From Duganella alba (GTDB taxonomy: Bacteria > Pseudomonadota > Gammaproteobacteria > Burkholderiales > Burkholderiaceae_D), in assembly GCF_009674495.1 (NCBI RefSeq), contig NZ_WKJN01000018.1, positions 56,515 through 120,514 on the forward strand: 64,000 nt of DNA. Reading direction: 5' to 3'. Both the position numbers and the translations under genes were made by a program. Positions 58,662 to 64,000 of the stretch are shown one piece after another (position 1 is the stretch's first letter; every line of letters begins with the position of its first letter). Under the pieces are notes generated by a model. It made no database searches and was not told the origin of the DNA. It saw nothing but the letters and a program-made list of their open reading frames with translations.

Positions 58662-59323
58662 ACGTGGTCTGGTGCGTCATCCGGCGCGATCTCAAGCTGG
58701 CGCTGCGGCGCCGTTCCGATGTGCTGACCACGCTGTTCTTCTTCATCGTCGTGGTCACCTTGTTCCCGCTGGGCGTGGGGCCCGAACCTGAACTGCTGCG
58801 CACCATGGCGCCCGGCGTGCTGTGGGTGTCGGCGCTGCTGGCGTCGATGCTGGCGCTGGGCCGCCTGTTCGCGCCGGATTTCGCCGACGGCACGCTGGAG
58901 CAGATGCTGCTGTCGGCCGAGCCGCTGCTGCTGATCGGCTGCGGCAAGGTGCTGGCGCACTGGCTGGTGTCCGGCCTGCCACTGGTGCTGCTGGCGCCGC
59001 TGCTGGGCGTGCAGTTCGGCCTGCCCGCCAGTTCGGTGTGGGTGCTGTGCTTGACATTGTTGATCGGCACGCCCGTGTTGAGCCTGCTGGGCGCGATCGG
59101 CGCGGCGCTGACCTTGGGCGTGCGTGGCGGCGGCGTGCTGGTGGCGCTGCTGGTGCTGCCGCTGTATATCCCGGTATTGATCTTCGGCGCCGGCGCGGTG
59201 GGCGCCGACGTCAGCGGCATGGGCACCAGCGCGCATTTCCTGCTGCTGGGTTCGATGCTGGCCGGCGCCGTGGCACTGGCGCCGTGGGCGACCGCCTCGG
59301 CCCTGCGCGTGGCCATGGAATAA
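58655..59323 (+). CDS. ccmB: Heme exporter membrane protein CcmB
   Basis: 222 aa, six membrane helices (LTTLFFFIVVVTLFPLGVG; GVLWVSALLASMLALGRLF; GTPVLSLLGAIGAALTLG). Membrane subunit for CcmA. GGAGG before ATG. Confidence 0.95.
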   Translation: MLNVVWCVIRRDLKLALRRRSDVLTTLFFFIVVVTLFPLGVGPEPELLRTMAPGVLWVSALLASMLALGRLFAPDFADGTLEQMLLSAEPLLLIGCGKVLAHWLVSGLPLVLLAPLLGVQFGLPASSVWVLCLTLLIGTPVLSLLGAIGAALTLGVRGGGVLVALLVLPLYIPVLIFGAGAVGADVSGMGTSAHFLLLGSMLAGAVALAPWATASALRVAME

Positions 59324-59340
59324 GTGAAGGAGTGAGCATC

Positions 59341-60096
59341 ATGGAAAAAAGCAAGACCTCGATCCGCTGGTACAAATATGCATCGCCAGCCCATTTCTAC
59401 CCGCTGGCCGGACGGCTGATCCCGTACTTCGCCGGCGCCGCCGCCGTGCTGACCGTGATCGGTCTTTACATCGGCTTCTTCGTCGCCCCCACCGATTTCC
59501 AGCAGGGCGACGCCTACCGGATCATTTTCGTGCACGTGCCGGCCGCCTGGATGTCGATGGTGATCTACCTGGCGATGGCGTTCTGGGCCGCGATGGGCCT
59601 GGCCTTCAACACCCGGCTGTCGTCGATGATGGCCAGCGCGCTGGCGCCGACCGGCGCCATGTTCACCTTCCTGGCGCTGTGGACCGGCGCGCTGTGGGGC
59701 CGGCCGACCTGGGGCGCGTGGTGGGTATGGGATGCGCGCCTGACCTCGGAACTGATCCTGCTGTTCCTCTACCTTGGCTTCATGGCGCTGCAGGCGGCCA
59801 TCGACGACCCGCGTCGCGCCGACCGCGCTGGCGCCTTGCTGGCCCTGGTGGGCGTGGTCAACGTGCCGATTATTTATTTCTCGGTGCAGTGGTGGAACAC
59901 GCTGCACCAGGGATCGTCGATCAATTTGAAAGGCGCGCCCAGCATGGCCATGACCATGTTGCTGGGCATGCTGGTAATGGCGCTGGCGTTCTGGGCATAC
60001 AGCATCGCCGCCGCGCTGGTGCGCGTGCGCTGCATCATGCTGGAGCGCGACGCGCACAGCGACTGGAGCCGTGAGGCAGTAGGAGTATTGACATGA
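59341..60096 (+). CDS. ccmC: Heme-handling protein CcmC
   Basis: 251 aa, six helices. Tryptophan-rich heme motif WGAWWVWDARLTSEL with flanking histidines (IIFVHVPAAW, NTLHQGSS). Loads heme onto CcmE in the periplasm. ATGA overlap with ccmD. Confidence 0.96.
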   Translation: MEKSKTSIRWYKYASPAHFYPLAGRLIPYFAGAAAVLTVIGLYIGFFVAPTDFQQGDAYRIIFVHVPAAWMSMVIYLAMAFWAAMGLAFNTRLSSMMASALAPTGAMFTFLALWTGALWGRPTWGAWWVWDARLTSELILLFLYLGFMALQAAIDDPRRADRAGALLALVGVVNVPIIYFSVQWWNTLHQGSSINLKGAPSMAMTMLLGMLVMALAFWAYSIAAALVRVRCIMLERDAHSDWSREAVGVLT

Positions 60097-60317
60097 TCTG
60101 GAATAGTGTAGGCGAATTTTGGGCGATGGGCGGCTATGCCCTGTACGTCTGGGGATCGATGGCGGTGGTGGCCCTGTGCCTGGGCGCCGAGGTGCTGCGG
60201 CTGTGGCAGCGCCACGCCGCCGCCCGCGCGTTGACGATGGCGGCCGCGGCGCCGGCAAGACGGCCGGCCGCCGTCCAACGCAGCTCGCATGGAGTCCAAG
60301 ATGAAGCCACGGCATAA
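60093..60317 (+). CDS. ccmD: Heme exporter small subunit CcmD
   Basis: 74 aa, one membrane helix (ALYVWGSMAVVALCLGAEVL) and a basic cytoplasmic tail, the CcmD pattern. Overlaps both neighbours, with ccmE starting 17 bases before its end. Confidence 0.9.
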   Translation: MIWNSVGEFWAMGGYALYVWGSMAVVALCLGAEVLRLWQRHAAARALTMAAAAPARRPAAVQRSSHGVQDEATA

Positions 60318-60747
60318 ACGACTGGCGCTGATTGTCGGCGGCGTGGCGGTGCTCGGCGTGGCGGTGGCGCTGCTGATGTCGGCCTTCAAGCAGAACCTGG
60401 TGTTCTTCTACACGCCGACGCAGATCCTGGCCGGCGACGCACCGCGCAACCGCAGCTTCCGCATGGGCGGCATGGTCGAGCAGGGCAGCGTGCAGCGCCA
60501 GGCCGATGGCGTGACGGTGGCCTTCACCGTCAGCGACCGCGTGCGGCAGATCCGCGTGCAGTATCGCGGCATCCTGCCCGACCTGTTCCGCGAAGGCAAA
60601 GGCGTGGTCGCGCAGGGAAAACTGGGCGAGGGCATGCTGTTCGTCGCCGACGAAGTGCTGGCCAAGCACGACGAAAACTACATGCCGCCGGAAGCCGCCT
60701 ACGCACTCAAGCAGGCCGAGGCGGCAAAGCAAGGGAAGGATAAATAA
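60301..60747 (+). CDS. ccmE: Heme chaperone CcmE
   Basis: 148 aa. N-terminal anchor helix (LALIVGGVAVLGVAVALLM), OB-fold with FRMGGMVEQGSV, and the covalent heme site VLAKHDENYMPPE (His). Periplasmic carrier of heme to CcmF. GGAG 7 bases before ATG 60301; overlaps ccmF by one base. Confidence 0.96.
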   Translation: MKPRHKRLALIVGGVAVLGVAVALLMSAFKQNLVFFYTPTQILAGDAPRNRSFRMGGMVEQGSVQRQADGVTVAFTVSDRVRQIRVQYRGILPDLFREGKGVVAQGKLGEGMLFVADEVLAKHDENYMPPEAAYALKQAEAAKQGKDK

Positions 60748-62747
60748 TGATCGCCGAACTGGGTAATTTTTCATTGATGCTGGCGTTGTGCCTGGCGCTG
60801 GTGCAGGGCGTGATGCCCATCATCGGCTCCTACCGCGCTGATGCGCGCTGGATGGCGCTGGCGCGTCCGGCCGCCGCCGGCCAGTTGCTGCTGCTGACGC
60901 TGGCGTTTGCCGCGCTGACCTCGGCATTCGTCAACAACGATTTCTCGCTGGCCTACGTGGCCGGCAATTCCAACTCCATGCTGCCGCTGCATTTCCGCAT
61001 CGCCGCCACCTGGGGCGGGCATGAAGGCTCGCTGCTGCTGTGGGCCGAGATGCTGGCCCTGTGGACCTTTGCCGTGGCCTGCCTGAGCCGCCAGCTGCCG
61101 GATGTGATGGTGGCGCGCGTGCTCGGCGTGCTGGGCCTGGTCAGCGTGGGCTTCCTGTGCTTCATGCTGTTCACCTCGAACCCCTTCGAGCGCATGATTC
61201 CCGCCGCCGTCGATGGCCGCGATCTGAATCCGCTGTTGCAGGACTTCGGCATGATCGTCCATCCGCCGATGCTGTACATGGGCTATGTCGGCTTCTCGGT
61301 GGCGTTCGCGTTTGCCATCGCCGCGCTGATGGGCGGCCAGCTCGACGCGGCGTGGGCGCGCTGGTCGCGGCCGTGGACGCTGGTGGCGTGGATGTTCCTG
61401 ACGCTAGGCATCTTCATGGGCAGCTACTGGGCGTATTACGAGCTGGGCTGGGGCGGCTGGTGGTTCTGGGACGCGGTGGAAAATGCTTCCTTCATGCCGT
61501 GGCTGGTCGGTTCGGCGCTGGTGCATTCGCTGGCCGTCACCGAAAAGCGCGGCAGCTTCAAGAACTGGACCGTGCTGCTGGCGATCATCGCCTTCTCGCT
61601 GTCGCTGCTGGGCACCTTCCTAGTCCGCTCCGGTGTGCTGACCTCGGTGCATGCGTTCGCCACCGATCCGCGTCGCGGCCTGTTCATCCTGATCTTCCTG
61701 GCGGTCGTCATCGGCGGCTCGCTGGCGCTGTACGCGTGGCGCGCGCCGAAGGTGGGCACGGGCGGCAAGTTCGGCCTGCTGTCGCGCGAGTCGCTGCTGC
61801 TGGTGAATAACGTGCTGCTGCTGGCGGCGGCCGGCACCGTGCTGCTGGGTACGCTGTATCCGCTGTTCCTCGACGCGCTCGGCCTCGGCAAGATTTCGGT
61901 CGGCCCGCCGTACTTCGAGGCGGTATTCGTGCCGCTGATGCTGCCGATGCTGGTGCTGCTGGCGGTCGGACCGTTCCTGCGCTGGAAAGAGGCGTCGCTG
62001 AAGGAAGTGCTGCACCGCCTGCGTTTCATCGCGCTCGGCACGCTGGTGTTCGCGGTGGCGATGCAGGTCTGGCTGTCGCCGTCGCCGATGGTGTTGCTGG
62101 GCATGAGCTGCGGCTTCTGGATCTGCGTCGCCACCGGTTCGCACCTGGTCGAGCGCCTGCGCAAGATGGCGCCGGACACCGGCGCGTGGCAGCGCCTGCG
62201 CCGCCAGCCATTGAGCTACTGGGGCATGCTGGCCGCGCACGCGGGCATCGGCGTGTTCGTGATCGGCGTCACGCTGGTCAAGGGCATGGAAACCGCCAAC
62301 GACGTCAGCATGCACATCGGCGACACCACCCATGCCGGCGGCTATGTGTTCCGCTTCGCCGCGCTGGAACCGGTGCGCGGCCCCAACTACACCGGCACCG
62401 AAGGCACGTTCGAGGTTACGCGGGATGGCAAGCCGGTGACCACGCTGCGCGCGCAGAAACGCGTCTACAGCGCACAGGGCATGCCGATGACGGAAGCGGC
62501 CATCGACCGCGGCTTCACGCGCGACCTGTACGTGTCGCTGGGCGAGGAAACCGCGCCGGGCGTGTGGGTGGTGCGCGTGCAGCACAAGCCGTTTGTCGGC
62601 TGGATCTGGGCTGGCTGCCTGATCATGGCGGCCGGCGGCCTGCTGGCCACCGGCGACAAACGCTACCGCATGGCCACCAAACGCCGCCTGTCGGCGGCGG
62701 ATGTCGCCATCACGGCGGCCAGCGCCGGCACGCCGGCCGGCGCTTGA
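60747..62747 (+). CDS. ccmF: Cytochrome c heme lyase subunit CcmF
   Basis: 666 aa, about 14-15 helices. WWD motif GGWWFWDAVENASFMPW, and conserved histidines in MIVHPPMLYMGYVG and ALVHSLAVTEKR. Attaches heme to the reduced CXXCH of apocytochromes together with CcmH/CcmI. Large periplasmic domain at the C-terminus. Confidence 0.97.
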   Translation: MIAELGNFSLMLALCLALVQGVMPIIGSYRADARWMALARPAAAGQLLLLTLAFAALTSAFVNNDFSLAYVAGNSNSMLPLHFRIAATWGGHEGSLLLWAEMLALWTFAVACLSRQLPDVMVARVLGVLGLVSVGFLCFMLFTSNPFERMIPAAVDGRDLNPLLQDFGMIVHPPMLYMGYVGFSVAFAFAIAALMGGQLDAAWARWSRPWTLVAWMFLTLGIFMGSYWAYYELGWGGWWFWDAVENASFMPWLVGSALVHSLAVTEKRGSFKNWTVLLAIIAFSLSLLGTFLVRSGVLTSVHAFATDPRRGLFILIFLAVVIGGSLALYAWRAPKVGTGGKFGLLSRESLLLVNNVLLLAAAGTVLLGTLYPLFLDALGLGKISVGPPYFEAVFVPLMLPMLVLLAVGPFLRWKEASLKEVLHRLRFIALGTLVFAVAMQVWLSPSPMVLLGMSCGFWICVATGSHLVERLRKMAPDTGAWQRLRRQPLSYWGMLAAHAGIGVFVIGVTLVKGMETANDVSMHIGDTTHAGGYVFRFAALEPVRGPNYTGTEGTFEVTRDGKPVTTLRAQKRVYSAQGMPMTEAAIDRGFTRDLYVSLGEETAPGVWVVRVQHKPFVGWIWAGCLIMAAGGLLATGDKRYRMATKRRLSAADVAITAASAGTPAGA

Positions 62748-62763
62748 ATTCGAGGAGAGCTTC

Positions 62764-63291
62764 ATGAAACGTTTTCTTTTGCCGCTGGGCGTGTTCCTGG
62801 CCTTGCTGGTATTCCTCGGCATCGGCCTGAACCTGAATCCGCGCGAGATTCCTTCGCCGTTCATCAACAAGGCGGCGCCGCAGTTCAAGTTGACGCAGCT
62901 GGCCGATCCGGCCGCCACCATCGCGCCGCCGGACATGGCCGGCAAGGTGTGGCTGCTTAATGTGTGGGCCTCGTGGTGCGAGGCCTGCCGCGACGAGCAT
63001 GCGGCGCTGCTGGCGTTCTCGCGCCAGAACGTGCTGCCGATTATCGGCCTGAACTACAAGGACCAGCGCAGCGACGGCAATATGTGGCTGCAGCGCTTTG
63101 GCAACCCCTACCAGGTGTCGGGCTTCGACGAGGACGGCCGGGTCGGCATCGACTACGGCGTCTACGGCGTGCCGGAAACCTTCCTGATCGACAAGAAGGG
63201 CATGATCCGCTTCAAGTTCATCGGCGTGCTGACGCCGGAGATCATCGAGCAGAAACTCATGCCGCTGATAAAGGAGCTGAATCGTGCGTAA
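62764..63291 (+). CDS. ccmG: Thiol:disulfide interchange protein CcmG/DsbE
   Basis: 175 aa. N-terminal anchor (LLPLGVFLALLVFLGIGLNL), thioredoxin fold with active site ASWCEACRDE and cis-Pro in YGVPETFLID. Keeps heme-site cysteines reduced. Start ATG 62764 chosen for GAGGAG upstream. Overlaps ccmH by 8 bases. Confidence 0.96.
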   Translation: MKRFLLPLGVFLALLVFLGIGLNLNPREIPSPFINKAAPQFKLTQLADPAATIAPPDMAGKVWLLNVWASWCEACRDEHAALLAFSRQNVLPIIGLNYKDQRSDGNMWLQRFGNPYQVSGFDEDGRVGIDYGVYGVPETFLIDKKGMIRFKFIGVLTPEIIEQKLMPLIKELNRA

Positions 63292-63760
63292 ATTCTTGAG
63301 CGGCCTGCTGTTCGGCTGCGTGCTGGCGGCCAGCACCACGCTGGCGGGCGAAGCCCTGCCGGTGGCGGCCGATCCGGTACTGGAACAGCGCGTGCTGACA
63401 CTGTCCGAGCAGCTGCGCTGCCTGGTGTGCCAGAACCAGACCATCGCCGAGTCGCACGCCGACCTGGCCATCGACCTGCGCAACCAGGTGCGCGAGCAGC
63501 TGGGGCAGGGCCGCAGCGAACAGCAGGTGATCGATTACATGGTCGAGCGTTACGGCGACTTCGTCATGTACAAGCCGCCGATGAAGCCGGCGACCTGGCT
63601 GCTGTGGTACGGCCCGCTGCTGTTGCTGGCCGCCGGGCTCGGCCTGCTGGCGCTGCAACTGCGGCGTCGTGTCGCCGCCGAACCTGACTTGCCAGCCGAG
63701 GAGCTGGCGCGCGCGGCCACGCTGCTGGACGCCGATCTTGCCATCAAGGAGCCTGTATGA
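63284..63760 (+). CDS. ccmH: Cytochrome c maturation protein CcmH
   Basis: 158 aa. Signal peptide, redox motif LRCLVCQNQTIAESHA, C-terminal TM (TWLLWYGPLLLLAAGLGLLA). Reduces apocytochrome disulfides and hands substrates to CcmF. ATGA overlap with the next gene. Confidence 0.96.
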   Translation: MRKFLSGLLFGCVLAASTTLAGEALPVAADPVLEQRVLTLSEQLRCLVCQNQTIAESHADLAIDLRNQVREQLGQGRSEQQVIDYMVERYGDFVMYKPPMKPATWLLWYGPLLLLAAGLGLLALQLRRRVAAEPDLPAEELARAATLLDADLAIKEPV

Positions 63761-64000
63761 CCGCCTTCTATGCCGGCGCCGCGCTGTTGAGCGCGTGCGC
63801 CTTGCTGTTCATCCTGCCGACGCTGCTGCGCGGCGAGCGTGCCCGCCGTGGTCCGGCGGCGCGCGCCGTCGCCAACCTGGCGGTGTTGCGCGACCAGTTG
63901 CGCGAGTTGGATGCCGACCTGGCCGCCGGCACCATCGACGCCGCCGGCTACGCCAACTCGCGCAGCGAGCTGGAACGCCGCGTCGCCAGCGACGTGCCGA
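63757..64000 (+). CDS. ccmI: Cytochrome c maturation protein CcmI, N-terminal part (cut by window end)
   Basis: 81 codons seen. TM near the N-terminus (GAALLSACALLFILPTLL), then AVLRDQLRELDADLAAGTID, the CcmI pattern. The TPR domain that binds apocytochromes lies beyond the window. Starts inside the ccmH stop (ATGA). Confidence 0.92.
   Translation, partial: MTAFYAGAALLSACALLFILPTLLRGERARRGPAARAVANLAVLRDQLRELDADLAAGTIDAAGYANSRSELERRVASDVP

Overview
The window reads as a chromosomal segment of a high-GC betaproteobacterium, most likely Oxalobacteraceae of the Massilia/Duganella group. This rests on the ftsH-folP-glmM order, the rnr-rlmB pair behind tRNA-Leu, a polyhydroxyalkanoate phasin, many sensory and regulatory genes and GC-rich codon use. 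The genus is an inference. There is no phage, IS element or CRISPR array.

Layout. 1-3039: end of ftsH, folP, glmM, tRNA-Pro and tRNA-Arg. 3-14 kb: a chemoreceptor, a split YeeE/YedE sulfur transporter and a run of single genes (LysR, DJ-1/PfpI, GNAT, flavin reductase, periplasmic asparaginase, cNMP/thioredoxin-reductase-like protein, patatin). 14.2-18.4 kb: TonB receptor, an M56-M23 fusion peptidase and a BlaI repressor with its operator. 18.6-24.2 kb: hemolysin III, LysR and a LiaI/LiaF/LytS/LytTR envelope-stress cassette. 24.2-28.3 kb: an XPD/DinG-type helicase and a FAN1-type nuclease behind a LexA box. 28.3-33 kb: phasin, diguanylate cyclase, sensor kinase. 33-37.3 kb: qorB with its HxlR regulator, then four identical tRNA-Leu(CAG) genes interleaved with a solute-binding protein and a hybrid kinase that has an ethylene-receptor-like sensor domain. 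37.6-42.4 kb: rnr, rlmB, cysE, yceH.

42.4-64 kb is one electron-transfer block. Two MtrA-like decaheme cytochromes and two MtrB/PioB-like outer-membrane barrels stand in mirror order (B-A, A-B). Next come a CbcL-like membrane protein (about nine c hemes fused to a b-type cytochrome domain), a small cytochrome c, a two-component system with a sigma-54 activator, hemE, a short CcoG-like ferredoxin protein and ccmABCDEFGHI. Together they would make heme, attach it to apocytochromes, pass electrons between the quinone pool and the periplasm, and carry them across the outer membrane. No outer-surface cytochrome gene (MtrC/OmcA-like) is seen.

The most notable points are these. (1) Sigma-54 type -24/-12 elements precede all three cytochrome transcription units, with matching TTCCCG-N4-CGGGA inverted repeats upstream, beside a sigma-54 activator gene; this looks like a dedicated regulon. 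(2) The hybrid kinase keeps, in register, all seven residues known to matter for ethylene binding in ETR1. (3) A LexA box lies in front of the FAN1-helicase operon. (4) A BlaR1-like M56 protease carries an M23 domain instead of a beta-lactam sensor. All coordinates and motifs were read by eye; no database search was run.
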